Position numbers and translations under genes: made by a program
Source: Marinomonas alcarazii
GTDB lineage: Bacteria; Pseudomonadota; Gammaproteobacteria; Pseudomonadales; Marinomonadaceae
Reading direction: 5' to 3'
Length of the DNA stretch: 64,000 bases
Assembly: GCF_003208215.1 (NCBI RefSeq)
Contig: NZ_QKLW01000001.1
Span: 62,001 to 126,000 of the forward strand
Shown here: positions 41,023-49,201 of the stretch, piece after piece
Layout of the letters: each line of letters starts with the position of its first letter
Numbering within the stretch: the stretch's first letter is position 1
Notes under the pieces: generated by a model
The model's input: only the letters and a program-made list of their open reading frames with translations
What the model was told of the DNA's origin: nothing
The model's database searches: none

Positions 41023-41040
41023 TTTATGGTGCCTTTTTTT
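41016..41040 (+). terminator. Terminator of the tRNA cluster, overlapping the tRNA-Leu 3' end
   Basis: GGCACCA (last seven bases of the tRNA including CCA), TTTA loop, TGGTGCC and seven T residues. The stem's left arm is the mature tRNA end itself. Confidence 0.85.
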
Positions 41041-41155
41041 ATGCCTGCACTTTCTTATCTTGCTCAATCCCTTTAAATATCTACTCTCCAGCATTTTCTT
41101 AGTGTTACTTCAAATTGTAAGCTTTTCCGCTTATATGCTATCTTTTCTGAAATTC

Positions 41156-41185
41156 TGCACCGAAACTGCACCGCACATTGCACCG
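41156..41185 (+). repeat. Three TGCACCG iterons before the integrase
   Basis: TGCACCG occurs at 41156, 41167 and 41179, 11 and 12 bp apart (one helical turn), ending 11 bp before the integrase GTG. The third copy adjoins the ribosome site. Likely arm-type recombinase or repressor binding sites. Confidence 0.6.
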
Positions 41186-41196
41186 GAGAATATTCA

Positions 41197-42216
41197 GTGG
41201 CGTCTATTTTTAAAACCGATGATGGATCATGGCGCGCTCAAGTGAGCGTGAAAGGTAAGCGTAAGACGAAGCGAGGCTTCTCTACAAAGCGCGATGCACA
41301 AGCGTGGGCGTCAGACTTAGAGCGCGAAGCAAAAGAAAGCACCTCTTCTGATATTCCAGATCGTCCCTTTAGTGAAGCACTAGAACGCTACCGTGATACG
41401 GTCAGTGTGACCAAGCGTGGCCAGAAATTCGAAATCCGAAGAATCGAACGCTGGTTGGGCAAAAGCGCCGACGAACCAGCAGACCCGCTTTGTTTTATTT
41501 CCCTTCAAGACCTTCAATCCGAACATTTTGCCGAATGGCGAGACAGACGCCTACAAAAAGTGGCCGTTGGCACTGTGTTACGTGAATGGACCGTGTTGTC
41601 CTCTATTTGCAGTCAGTGTGCGAAAGAATGGGGCTGGTTGAGAGAAAACCCAATGACAAGGGTAAAGCGTCCCAAAGAGCCAGAAGCAAGAACAAGACGG
41701 CTGTTACCAGGCGAATTTGAACAACTGATGATCGCCACACAATACGACATAGACATACCGCCAGAATCCAAAAGCGAGCGCATCGGCGCGGCCATCGTCT
41801 TTGCAATAGAAACCGCCATGCGTGCCGGTGAAATTTGCGGCATAACATGGGAAGACGTGAATTTAGAAAGACGGACTGTTCATCTACCCAAAACAAAGAA
41901 CGGTAACCCTCGTACCGTGCCGTTATCCACCACAGCGGTGAAAGTGTTGGAAAAGCTCAAAACCTTAGATGACTGCAGGCTAAAAGCGTTTAATCTAAAA
42001 TCAGATTCGCTTGATGTGAATTTCAGAAAGATACGTAACAAGTGCCTAATAGACGATCTACACTTTCACGACCTGAGATGGGAAGCACTAACGCGACTGG
42101 CCACCAAAGTGGACGTACTTAATCTAGCGAAGATATCAGGCCATACTGATCTAAGAATCTTGCAAAGGGTGTACTACGCGCCAGATATGGGTGATATTGC
42201 GTTGATGTTGGATTAA
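41197..42216 (+). CDS. Tyrosine recombinase/integrase
   Basis: Site-specific integrase of 339 residues. N-terminal SAM-like DNA-binding domain (about 55-155, preceded by an arm-binding segment SIFKTDDGSWRAQVSVKGK), catalytic domain 165-335 with R209 (ETAMRAGEICG), K234 (PKTKNGNPR), H291 and R294 (FHDLR), H316 (ISGHTDLR) and tyrosine at Y326 or Y327 (QRVYYAP). The set is complete, so the enzyme may be active. The start is GTG with GGAG about eight bases upstream. It reads away from tRNA-Leu, the standard arrangement for tRNA-targeted islands; no excisionase is visible. Confidence 0.93.
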   Translation: MASIFKTDDGSWRAQVSVKGKRKTKRGFSTKRDAQAWASDLEREAKESTSSDIPDRPFSEALERYRDTVSVTKRGQKFEIRRIERWLGKSADEPADPLCFISLQDLQSEHFAEWRDRRLQKVAVGTVLREWTVLSSICSQCAKEWGWLRENPMTRVKRPKEPEARTRRLLPGEFEQLMIATQYDIDIPPESKSERIGAAIVFAIETAMRAGEICGITWEDVNLERRTVHLPKTKNGNPRTVPLSTTAVKVLEKLKTLDDCRLKAFNLKSDSLDVNFRKIRNKCLIDDLHFHDLRWEALTRLATKVDVLNLAKISGHTDLRILQRVYYAPDMGDIALMLD

Positions 42217-42234
42217 CTTGATGGATTTATATAT

Positions 42235-42858
42235 ATGGGGAGTAATAGCTTGGCTTTAGGCAATATGTCAGAAGGGCTAATAAGGCAGAGGAGAAATTTG
42301 ATCTCTGTTTCTGGAGTTTTGATTTTTTTAAAGTTTGCTGGTGTTGAAATTAGTAAGTTAAGTTTTCTTGGGTTAGATTTTGATGAATTAAAAAATCCTT
42401 CTGCTTTTTATTTGCTTATATGGGTAGCGTACTTCTACTTTGCACTACGTTATTACCAGTACTTTTGGCAGGAAGGCAGGTCTAAGCTAACAAGTTATTA
42501 TATTAGTGGTGTGGGGCATCTTACTATTGATAAAGTATGGACCAATGCGAAAAAGAACAAAATAAATGGAGAATTTCGTACATATGAACCTAACACTTTA
42601 GAAGAATTAGAAGGTAATGATTGGAAGTATGAAGCAACTTATAGAAAAGCTGATGGGACAGAGACTGTCGTAGGAAAGGTTCTGGAGAAAAAAGAACGTG
42701 TTAAATGTAGAGTGAATACAATTATTAATCTTACATTCCATACCAGTGCGGTGACTGATTACTTACTGCCATTCTTGTTCGCTATAGGTGCGCTTTCTTA
42801 TTGCTTTACTGGGTCCACATCAAGCTTGCATTGGGCTTTTAAGGCTAGTTTTTTTTAA
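42235..42858 (+). CDS. Island membrane protein of unknown function, three helices
   Basis: A 207-residue AT-rich gene. Hydrophobic helices at about 22-40, 57-77 and 176-192; a ~95-residue soluble part (about 80-175) lies between helix 2 and helix 3, with charged EFRTYEPNTLEELEGNDW and VVGKVLEKKERVKCRV. I recognise no family. The next gene starts 17 bp later and also encodes a membrane protein, so they look like an operon pair. The ATG has only a weak ribosome site; an in-frame ATG at 42265 is an alternative. Confidence 0.7.
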   Translation: MGSNSLALGNMSEGLIRQRRNLISVSGVLIFLKFAGVEISKLSFLGLDFDELKNPSAFYLLIWVAYFYFALRYYQYFWQEGRSKLTSYYISGVGHLTIDKVWTNAKKNKINGEFRTYEPNTLEELEGNDWKYEATYRKADGTETVVGKVLEKKERVKCRVNTIINLTFHTSAVTDYLLPFLFAIGALSYCFTGSTSSLHWAFKASFF

Positions 42859-42875
42859 ATTAGAGGTAAACAATT

Positions 42876-43397
42876 TTGAACTTGAAACAAGTCCCATTTT
42901 GGACATCAGAGACTATTGTTACTTCAGTATCAATAGGAGTATCAGTTACTTTAGCTATTGCTATCTTGTTAGCGAATCAATGGTATTCGAATCGTCGAGA
43001 ACGAAAGAAGTTAACGTGTGAAAAAATCGAAGCTTTTTATGAGGCTACGATAAGTTATGAAAACGCATGTGATCAGCTACTTACAGACATTCAATTGATG
43101 AAATACAAAAGGGAAAGTGGGTATTATGAAAATGATCCATTCGTATATGCTCAATTTGAGAATGCTCTAACTAAGATGACAATGTTGCATGAACTATATT
43201 TTCCTTCCGCTGATTTTGATCCAAAAGCATATGGTATAGAAAAAATGTCAATTATCTGGGCCGCAAACTCAGGAGAAATAGCTAGAAAGACAGTAAATGC
43301 AGAGGAAGAGTTTTCAAAATCACGTCAGTATGTAGAGTCCAGCTCAAAGCATTTACGTAGTTTGTGTCTTAAATTGATGCGTGAACATATGGTATAA
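42876..43397 (+). CDS. Island single-pass membrane protein of unknown function
   Basis: A 173-residue protein starting with TTG (GAGG nine bases before it). One N-terminal helix (about 15-33, TSVSIGVSVTLAIAILLA) is followed by an NRRERKKL stop-transfer signal and a helical cytoplasmic domain rich in E, K and Y. The domain has no motif I recognise. It is AT-rich and probably co-transcribed with the gene upstream. A two-component membrane effector is one possibility, but it is pure inference. Confidence 0.7.
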   Translation: MNLKQVPFWTSETIVTSVSIGVSVTLAIAILLANQWYSNRRERKKLTCEKIEAFYEATISYENACDQLLTDIQLMKYKRESGYYENDPFVYAQFENALTKMTMLHELYFPSADFDPKAYGIEKMSIIWAANSGEIARKTVNAEEEFSKSRQYVESSSKHLRSLCLKLMREHMV

Positions 43398-43436
43398 GCC
43401 GCCAAAACGATTTACTGTAAAGGAAGTGACAACAAT

Positions 43437-43874
43437 ATGAAGCAATCGTACACTCAGATTGCAGTGCATCCACTCCAGAAAATCGCAGCACGTCACACCA
43501 GTAGTACAAGGGAAGTTATGGCTAGCAATGATAAGGGACGTGTCTTCGGCCATATTCCTAGGACCACAGTAGGTCAAATCTTTAAAGATCATGCCGCTTT
43601 AGCGAAAGCCGGCATTCATAAGTCCAACCAAACCGGGTTGTATGCCGAAGCTGTCAACATCAAACAATTAGGTCAGCCTCACAATGGGCCCGATGTAGAA
43701 AGCAACATCCTCTGCCTTTGCCCAAATCACCACGTACTCTTTGATAACGGTGGGTTCACCATTGCTGATGACCTAAGTTTGATCGGCATAGAGGGTGAAT
43801 TGAAGACAGTAACAAAGCACACAGTTGATCTAGCGTTTATCCAGTATCACCGTGAACACTATCAGGTAAATTAA
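43437..43874 (+). CDS. SRA-HNH endonuclease remnant with internal in-frame deletion
   Basis: Residues 33-67 (GRVFGHIPRTTVGQIFKDHAAL ... HKSNQTG) match the opening of a YDG/SRA modified-base-binding domain. Residue 69 onward (YAEAVNIKQLGQPHNGPDVE, LCLCPNHHVLFDNGGF, IQYHREHY) matches the end of the HNH domain found in SRA-HNH restriction nucleases. The two are joined directly, so about 150 residues (most of the SRA pocket and the CxxC-containing start of HNH) are missing, without a frameshift. In the family the strand reads AEAAHI; here it is AEAVNI, so the catalytic histidine is also lost. Probably inactive. It was likely a type IV-like enzyme cutting modified phage DNA. Confidence 0.8.
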   Translation: MKQSYTQIAVHPLQKIAARHTSSTREVMASNDKGRVFGHIPRTTVGQIFKDHAALAKAGIHKSNQTGLYAEAVNIKQLGQPHNGPDVESNILCLCPNHHVLFDNGGFTIADDLSLIGIEGELKTVTKHTVDLAFIQYHREHYQVN

Positions 43875-43910
43875 TAGTATTTTAACTTTATAGATTCCTT
43901 GGAGGATCAG

Positions 43911-44663
43911 TTGGATTTAGATTTTATTAGTGATTTTTTTAAGAAAAACATAATCGTGTTGGTGGTTTGTATTTTTATTTTTTCAGGAGCTTTTGTTTTT
44001 GTCTATGATGAATATAAAGAAAATCAGAAGAATATAATTTCTTTATATGATCTTAGGTCTGATTTTGAAAAAGAAAAACAAGATTTTGAAAAATATAAAA
44101 TCGAAATTAATAAATCTATTTATGATGAAAGATTGGCTTTATCTAATTTAAAAAATGAATTTGAAAAAGAAAAAAATAAAGAAAAGTTAGATCTTATTGA
44201 TAAGCGTAATTTAGTTGAAAAAAGAGAAAAGGCGCTTGATGAAAGAGCGCTTGATCTTGAGATTAAATACAACGAATTAAGAAAATCTTTCGATTCTGAT
44301 AGCGCTGAAAATGCATTGTTGATTTCTGAAAAAAAGAAAGAGCTAGATAGATTAATTGCTGAAAATAATGAGAAATCAAAGGATATAGAGTCTTTATATA
44401 AACACTTTTCAGAAGAGGCATTGAGAGAAAAAGCAGAAAATCAAATTCAAGAATTAATAGCGGAGTTTAGGGTTCTAGGTGTGGATTTAAGTCGTAGGAA
44501 TGAATGTGATGAAGAAGGTATGAAGAAATATCGTCAAGCTCAGTCTATATTAGATCAAATATCTGCAATTGCTAACAGTCAGAAAGTTGGTGCGGGATAT
44601 ATGCAATTCATAAGGAGTAAAAGCGGTGGGATGGTATCAGTGTATAGTTTTGGGTGTAACTAA
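43911..44663 (+). CDS. Membrane-anchored coiled-coil protein of unknown function
   Basis: A 250-residue, very AT-rich gene. One helix near the N terminus (about 12-32, NIIVLVVCIFIFSGAFVFV), a long charged coiled coil (about 40-165, repeated FEKEK/EKR blocks), then a small globular end with VDLSRRNECDEEGMKKYRQAQSIL. The TTG at 43911 has GGAGG five bases upstream and is preferred to the TTG at 43899. The layout resembles sensor or scaffold components of membrane-linked defence systems, but no family is recognised. Confidence 0.7.
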   Translation: MDLDFISDFFKKNIIVLVVCIFIFSGAFVFVYDEYKENQKNIISLYDLRSDFEKEKQDFEKYKIEINKSIYDERLALSNLKNEFEKEKNKEKLDLIDKRNLVEKREKALDERALDLEIKYNELRKSFDSDSAENALLISEKKKELDRLIAENNEKSKDIESLYKHFSEEALREKAENQIQELIAEFRVLGVDLSRRNECDEEGMKKYRQAQSILDQISAIANSQKVGAGYMQFIRSKSGGMVSVYSFGCN

Positions 44664-44751
44664 TTGAATTCAGAATAATTGGTTGCGCAGCCGGTATTTT
44701 ATTATCATTAGATTTATAAAAATAACACCTCTTCAGGTTTAAGGAGTAATC

Positions 44752-45618
44752 ATGGACAGTACAACACCAAACTACGCGTTTTCTAGCAATAAGAAAAAAG
44801 CCATCTACTCTTTGAAGGGGATTTTGCAAGGTGTGGCGGCGGACGCCACATTGAACACGATGGAAGCCCTTTACCTAAACACTTGGTTATTGGATTCTAA
44901 GGCTCTGCGCGATGACCCCGATGTATTTGATTTGCTGGAGTTGATTAGCGATGCATTGGCGGATGGTAAGTTCACTGCGGAAGAGCTGGACGATCTAAGC
45001 GCACTCATTACCGATATTATCGAGTTTCGATCCTATGAAGACGTCACCGCTTCTGACTACCTGAACGAGTTTCTAGGGTTGATCAGTGGTATCGTGTCAG
45101 ACGATCAGATTAACGCAGACGAATTTGCCTACCTCATCGAATGGCTAAATAAGCATGCCGACCTAATAGACGACGCCACGGTAAAAAGCGTTGTGGCGAA
45201 AATGGTCGAGTTTTCCGCGCTTGACCAGGTCACGCCATCCGATAAAGAAGCCTTAGTGTCTTTCCTAAAACAGACAGTTGGGATTCGCTTCCTAGAAACG
45301 GGCGCCGCCGATGCACACCCCATGGACCACATCGCAGACAGCATCGAATCCATGAACCACGAGCGTGCGGCCATTTGTTTTACCGGTGTATTCAACACAG
45401 GCACCCGCAAAGAAGTAGAAGCCATTGCCATCAAGATGGGCGCTACGCCTCGCCAAGACCCGAGCAAATCGATTCATTATGTGGTGATTGGCTCTCAAGT
45501 GTCGCCAGATTGGAAACACACCAGCTTTGGCCGCAAGATACAAAAGGCAATAGAGCTAAGAGAAAGCGGGCATCCGCTTATCATCCTAACGGAACAAGAA
45601 TGGGTTAGGTTTATTTAG
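44752..45618 (+). CDS. Tandem acidic helical repeats (TerB-like) fused to a BRCT domain
   Basis: A 288-residue protein, near chromosomal GC. Two internal repeats: residues 21-51 (LKGILQGVAADATLNTMEALYLNTWL) and about 107-138 (FLGLISGIVSDDQINADEFAYLIEWL) share the G(I/L)..G(V/I)..D..(L/I)...E...L..WL pattern, each followed by a further acidic helix. This calcium-binding-like or TerB-like helical fold is inferred from pattern. Residues 206-288 (AICFTGVFNTGTRKEVEAIA ... HTSFGRKIQKAIEL) form a BRCT domain of the NAD-ligase C-terminal kind, which binds DNA ends or phosphopeptides. AAGGAG precedes the ATG. Function unknown. Confidence 0.8.
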   Translation: MDSTTPNYAFSSNKKKAIYSLKGILQGVAADATLNTMEALYLNTWLLDSKALRDDPDVFDLLELISDALADGKFTAEELDDLSALITDIIEFRSYEDVTASDYLNEFLGLISGIVSDDQINADEFAYLIEWLNKHADLIDDATVKSVVAKMVEFSALDQVTPSDKEALVSFLKQTVGIRFLETGAADAHPMDHIADSIESMNHERAAICFTGVFNTGTRKEVEAIAIKMGATPRQDPSKSIHYVVIGSQVSPDWKHTSFGRKIQKAIELRESGHPLIILTEQEWVRFI

Positions 45619-45741
45619 TCTATTATCAATAGCTAATAAGTGATGCTTAATAAGTCGATTACAATTAGGTAAAGAGCAGAGCTAACAGTTAATTTTACTC
45701 TGACTCTATTTATTAAAAGAGAGTGATTTTAGGTGTAATAG

Positions 45742-46578
45742 ATGGAAAGTATAGATTTTTGTACATTTGTAGAAAATAGCTCTTTGTATGAAGAGGCTGA
45801 AATTAACATCGATCTTATTAACAATCATGGATATGTTAGTTTAAATGCAGAAATGATTCCAAATTTTTATTGTTCTTCTTGTGCTAGAAATCAAAAATTT
45901 GATCTGATGAATAATAACGAATCTGAAAATTACTGGAAGAAAACCTTAAGTAATATTTTTAGGGTGGTTTATCGTTGTAGAAATTGTAAAAATAGTTATA
46001 AGACCCTTAGTCTAAGAGTTGTTTCACCTAGTGACCGTTATAACTTAGGCACAGGTACTCACTCTGTTAAAGTGCAGAAGGTTGGTGAGTTTCCTGAAAG
46101 AGTTATACCTATACCAAAAAGAATAGAACGGTTGATGGGAGGAGATAGAAAGCTATTCTATAAAGGGCTTAAGTGTGAAAATCTAGGGATGGGGATTGCT
46201 GCATTTGCATATTATAGGCGAGTTATAGATTCTAAAAAAAATGTGATATTTGATGAAATTATCAAAGTACTAAAAATTGATGGTTCTGATGAGCTATTAA
46301 TTGAAGAGTTAACAGCTGCAAAATCTGAAACCCAGTTTACAAAAAGTATTGGTAGAATAAAAAAAGCATTACCGAACTCTTTAAAAATACAAGGTCAAGA
46401 CCCACTTAAATTGCTTTACGCGGCTTTAAGTGAAGGGTTGCATTCTAAGCAAGATGAAGAGTGCCTGCAAAATGCAAAAGATATAAAAATCATCATTTTT
46501 TACTTGATAGAAAAAATAGAGCTTGCCTTAAATGATGATGATGCGTTGAAAGAGGCAGTTAAAAGACTAAGGAAATAA
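45742..46578 (+). CDS. Zinc-ribbon protein with DUF4145-like C terminus
   Basis: A 278-residue AT-rich gene. N-terminal zinc ribbon with cysteines C44, C47, C79 and C82 (FYCSSCARN, YRCRNCKNS). The C-terminal helical half (about 120-275) ends with LKLLYAALSEGLHSKQDEEC and a KDIKIIIFYLIEKIE helix, the pattern of DUF4145-type domains often found beside restriction and other defence genes. I cannot assign an activity. TAGGTG lies six bases before the ATG. It is the last island gene before the IS remnant. Confidence 0.72.
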   Translation: MESIDFCTFVENSSLYEEAEINIDLINNHGYVSLNAEMIPNFYCSSCARNQKFDLMNNNESENYWKKTLSNIFRVVYRCRNCKNSYKTLSLRVVSPSDRYNLGTGTHSVKVQKVGEFPERVIPIPKRIERLMGGDRKLFYKGLKCENLGMGIAAFAYYRRVIDSKKNVIFDEIIKVLKIDGSDELLIEELTAAKSETQFTKSIGRIKKALPNSLKIQGQDPLKLLYAALSEGLHSKQDEECLQNAKDIKIIIFYLIEKIELALNDDDALKEAVKRLRK

Positions 46579-46618
46579 TAAGCTTATAATATTTCTAAAT
46601 GCATAAAAAAACCGATCT

Positions 46619-46668
46619 TGAAGTGACCTCCAATAGTTGGACTATCCAATAACTGGGGGTCTTTTTAT
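46619..46668 (+). mobile_element. Solo IS3-family (IS150-like) end
   Basis: TGAAGTGACCTCCAATAGTT followed by GGAC and, 22 bases on, CTGGGGGTCTTTTTATG reads as the left terminal repeat and OrfA leader of an IS150-group element. The expected transposase frame does not follow, so only the end remains. It marks the right edge of the variable region. Between 46669 and 46762 there is also a 7-bp hairpin GCTGGCG/CGCCAGC (46728-46747). Confidence 0.5.
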
Positions 46669-46762
46669 GTCTGCTGTAAATCATTTCAATGTGTCATTTT
46701 CTGCGCCAGTGCCCAGGACATTACGTCGCTGGCGACCCAACGCCAGCTGGTGTTTCTTCTTC

Positions 46763-46960
46763 TCAATACGTCTCATTTTCCGAGTGAACGGAAACGGAGG
46801 TTGAGCCATCAAAGGCAGTGTCGATGTTGAAGACAATCGGTCGGCAGCAGACTTGGCAGTCTTCGATGTATTCTTGGCTTTCGTCTAGCACTTCTATGAC
46901 GACGTCGATGCTTTCGCCGCAGTAAGGGCAGGAGATGTCTTGTTCTATTAATTCGCTCAT
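46763..46960 (-). CDS. CPXCG-motif cysteine-rich protein
   Basis: A 65-residue zinc-binding type protein. Cysteines pair as CPYCGESI near residue 12 and CQVCCRPI near residue 38. Acidic tail. GGAG seven bases before ATG 46960 fixes the start. This small conserved protein is widespread in marine gammaproteobacteria; its function is unknown. It marks the return to core genome after the island. Confidence 0.88.
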   Translation of the reverse strand: MSELIEQDISCPYCGESIDVVIEVLDESQEYIEDCQVCCRPIVFNIDTAFDGSTSVSVHSENETY

Positions 46961-47109
46961 TTGGGTCTCCAATATTTCTCTTTTTTTGATTATTACTGTG
47001 TCTGTGTAAGTGTCTAAAGTTGTTTTGTAGCGTTTTGCAGTCCTGACTATTTATCCGTCAATAACTTTCCTAAACTCAGCGAGAAATAATCAACTCTTAA
47101 AGGTTTGTA

Positions 47110-49023
47110 ATGGATAAAATTCTCTCTTCCCTCAGTGTGCAAAAAAAGCTTTTTGTCCCTGTTGTTCTGCTTACTTTCTTGCTTGTTGTTGTGGCTGTTT
47201 TCTTTTATAGAAATGAAGTCGTTGTTGATAACGCTAAGCAAGAGTTGTCAGCAAATAAGAAGACGACGGATGCCATCTCTTCTTATTTTTCTAGCGCTGA
47301 AAGTTTTATTCAGAGCCAAGAAAACTATGAGGGCGTATCTGAAAAATACAAGTTGGTCACATCTAGCTTCTCCCAGTCGAATTTGCCTGAGAAAGCGTCT
47401 TTGTTGGCCGAAATGGCAAGCATTAACAATAAGCTAGAGCAAATTCATTCGATTTACCAGGATAATGGTAAGACGGCAACGGAGCTTGTGCAGAAGCTTA
47501 GAGAATCATCAAAGGTGTCTGATGACTATCTTTATTTACAATTTGAGAAGTTGGTTGATGAGGATCAGCGTAAGGATGTAACGACGTTTGAAAGGAAGAT
47601 ATTGACGGCTGCGTTGATCAATACGGTGGATAATTTTGAGCTAGAGTTGATCTTCCAAAAGGTGCAGAGTGATATTTCATATGCTTCCAGATTACTTGAT
47701 TACATAAGTGGTCTAGAGGCTAACAATAAAGAGGCGATCATTCAGCTTGAGGGTTCACCCGCCAAAGCAGAGGCGGAGAAGGTGCGCGACTCTTTGGTTG
47801 GAATTCGTGCGTTATCTGAGAAGTACATTGAAAACTCCAAAAAAGTGCAGGCTTTGAATGCTGAGATAAGTCGTTCTCTGGGGGCTGTGATGAGTTCTTT
47901 TTCTCAGATTGAGGATGAGAATCTACAGGTAACGTTTGAGAAAATGTCAGCAAGTTTGTTGAATATTCTTATTATTCTGTGTGTTGTTGTGGTTGTTACC
48001 ATTGTTTTGTCGGTATTGTTTGCGTCCTCTATTTCTAAGCCTTTGAAAGATTTAGAACAACATATTAATGATTTGGCGAAAGCGGGAGGGGATTTAACCT
48101 TCCGTATTAAGTTGGATCGTAAAGATGAAATAGGGAAGTTGGCTGTTGGTATTAATGCTTTTATCGAAACGCTTCATGATGTGTTTAAAGGTGTCGCAAC
48201 GAACAGTAACCATATTGCGCATTCGGCTAAGGAGTCTTCGCAGTTAAGTAAGACGACCTTGAAAAGCATGATGCACCAAAATTCAGAAACAGAAACAGTG
48301 GCAGCGTCTTTTGGTCAGATGGAGAGTTCTATTCATGAGATCTCTAGTAATGCTTCGTCCGCAGCGCAAGTGGTTCAGGGCGCGGTAGATAAGGCGAAGT
48401 TGGTTGTAGCGAGCATTGGCTCTACCATCAGCAATGTGGATAGCGTAAGTCGTAATCTAGAAGAGGCGACGGCGGTTATCAATAAGCTAAATGGCGACAC
48501 TCAGAACATTGGTAAAATTCTTGATGTGATTCGTGATATTGCAGAGCAAACGAATTTGTTGGCGTTGAATGCGGCGATCGAGGCGGCTCGTGCTGGCGAG
48601 CAAGGGCGAGGCTTTGCTGTTGTTGCGGATGAGGTTCGTTCTTTAGCGCAGCGCACGCAGTCTTCTATTGATGAGATTGGTTCTATGATCTCGAACCTTC
48701 AAGGGGCGGCTAATCAAGCTTCAGAGGTGATTGTTCGTAGTAATGAAAGCATGGGGCAAACAACGGATCAAAGTAGACAGACTGGTGATAATGTCGACGA
48801 AATTGCGCATATGATCTCTACGATATCGGATATGAACCTGCAAGTTGCAGCCGCTGTAGAAGAGCAAAGTGCTGTTGTTCAGGAAATCAATAAATCGATC
48901 AATGAGATTAATCAGTTGGCGATCAGTTGCAGTGACGCGGCTAGATTGTCTGATCAATCTGCTGATGAACAGGCTAAGCATTCTCAGGCGCTGCAAGGTT
49001 TAATCGGTCGCTTTAAGGTGTAA
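47110..49023 (+). CDS. Methyl-accepting chemotaxis protein
   Basis: Transmembrane chemoreceptor of 637 residues. TM1 about 15-34, a large ~240-residue all-helical periplasmic sensor (long enough for a helical bimodular, HBM-like domain), TM2 about 281-304, HAMP (about 305-360, [26 protein letters not shown]), and the signalling domain with hairpin tip [36 protein letters not shown]. No CheR pentapeptide at the C terminus. Ligand unknown; HBM receptors often sense organic acids. A good terminator follows. Confidence 0.95.
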   Translation: MDKILSSLSVQKKLFVPVVLLTFLLVVVAVFFYRNEVVVDNAKQELSANKKTTDAISSYFSSAESFIQSQENYEGVSEKYKLVTSSFSQSNLPEKASLLAEMASINNKLEQIHSIYQDNGKTATELVQKLRESSKVSDDYLYLQFEKLVDEDQRKDVTTFERKILTAALINTVDNFELELIFQKVQSDISYASRLLDYISGLEANNKEAIIQLEGSPAKAEAEKVRDSLVGIRALSEKYIENSKKVQALNAEISRSLGAVMSSFSQIEDENLQVTFEKMSASLLNILIILCVVVVVTIVLSVLFASSISKPLKDLEQHINDLAKAGGDLTFRIKLDRKDEIGKLAVGINAFIETLHDVFKGVATNSNHIAHSAKESSQLSKTTLKSMMHQNSETETVAASFGQMESSIHEISSNASSAAQVVQGAVDKAKLVVASIGSTISNVDSVSRNLEEATAVINKLNGDTQNIGKILDVIRDIAEQTNLLALNAAIEAARAGEQGRGFAVVADEVRSLAQRTQSSIDEIGSMISNLQGAANQASEVIVRSNESMGQTTDQSRQTGDNVDEIAHMISTISDMNLQVAAAVEEQSAVVQEINKSINEINQLAISCSDAARLSDQSADEQAKHSQALQGLIGRFKV

Positions 49024-49050
49024 AAATACCAAGAACAGTCATGTGATTGA

Positions 49051-49084
49051 AGAGCGGCTCAGCTAGGTTGAGCTGCTCTTTTTT
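49051..49084 (+). terminator. Terminator after the chemoreceptor
   Basis: AGAGCGGCTCA pairs TGAGCTGCTCT (one G-U) around a short loop and is followed by six T residues. Confidence 0.88.
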
Positions 49085-49201
49085 ATTGGATGGATATTGG
49101 GTTTGATAGTGGTTGAGTCAAAAATTCATACTTTTATCGATCTGCTTGCGTTGTCTTTGTGCAACACTGTTATGATCTGATAGTCAAAATGAGGTGCGAT
49201 G

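Larger units (their letters stand above)
41156..46668. mobile_element. Integrase-led genomic island at tRNA-Leu
   Basis: A block of seven genes between tRNA-Leu(TAA) and a solo insertion-sequence end. The first is a tyrosine recombinase; the rest are unknown or remnant genes, mostly AT-rich compared with the flanking core genes. The SRA-HNH remnant and the BRCT gene have GC closer to the chromosome, so the cargo is a mosaic of different origins. No right-hand attachment repeat was seen, so the true right boundary is uncertain and the island is probably no longer mobile. Cargo location and type resemble defence-gene hotspots. Confidence 0.7.

Noticed and set aside
40785..41102. Frames reading through the tRNA-Cys and tRNA-Leu genes
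   Set aside because: They overlap three clear tRNA genes and have no family resemblance.
41197..42216. Integrase as inactive because the residue nine after the last histidine is valine
   Set aside because: A tyrosine pair follows at +10/+11, a spacing seen in many integrases with a YY motif, and the other catalytic residues are intact.
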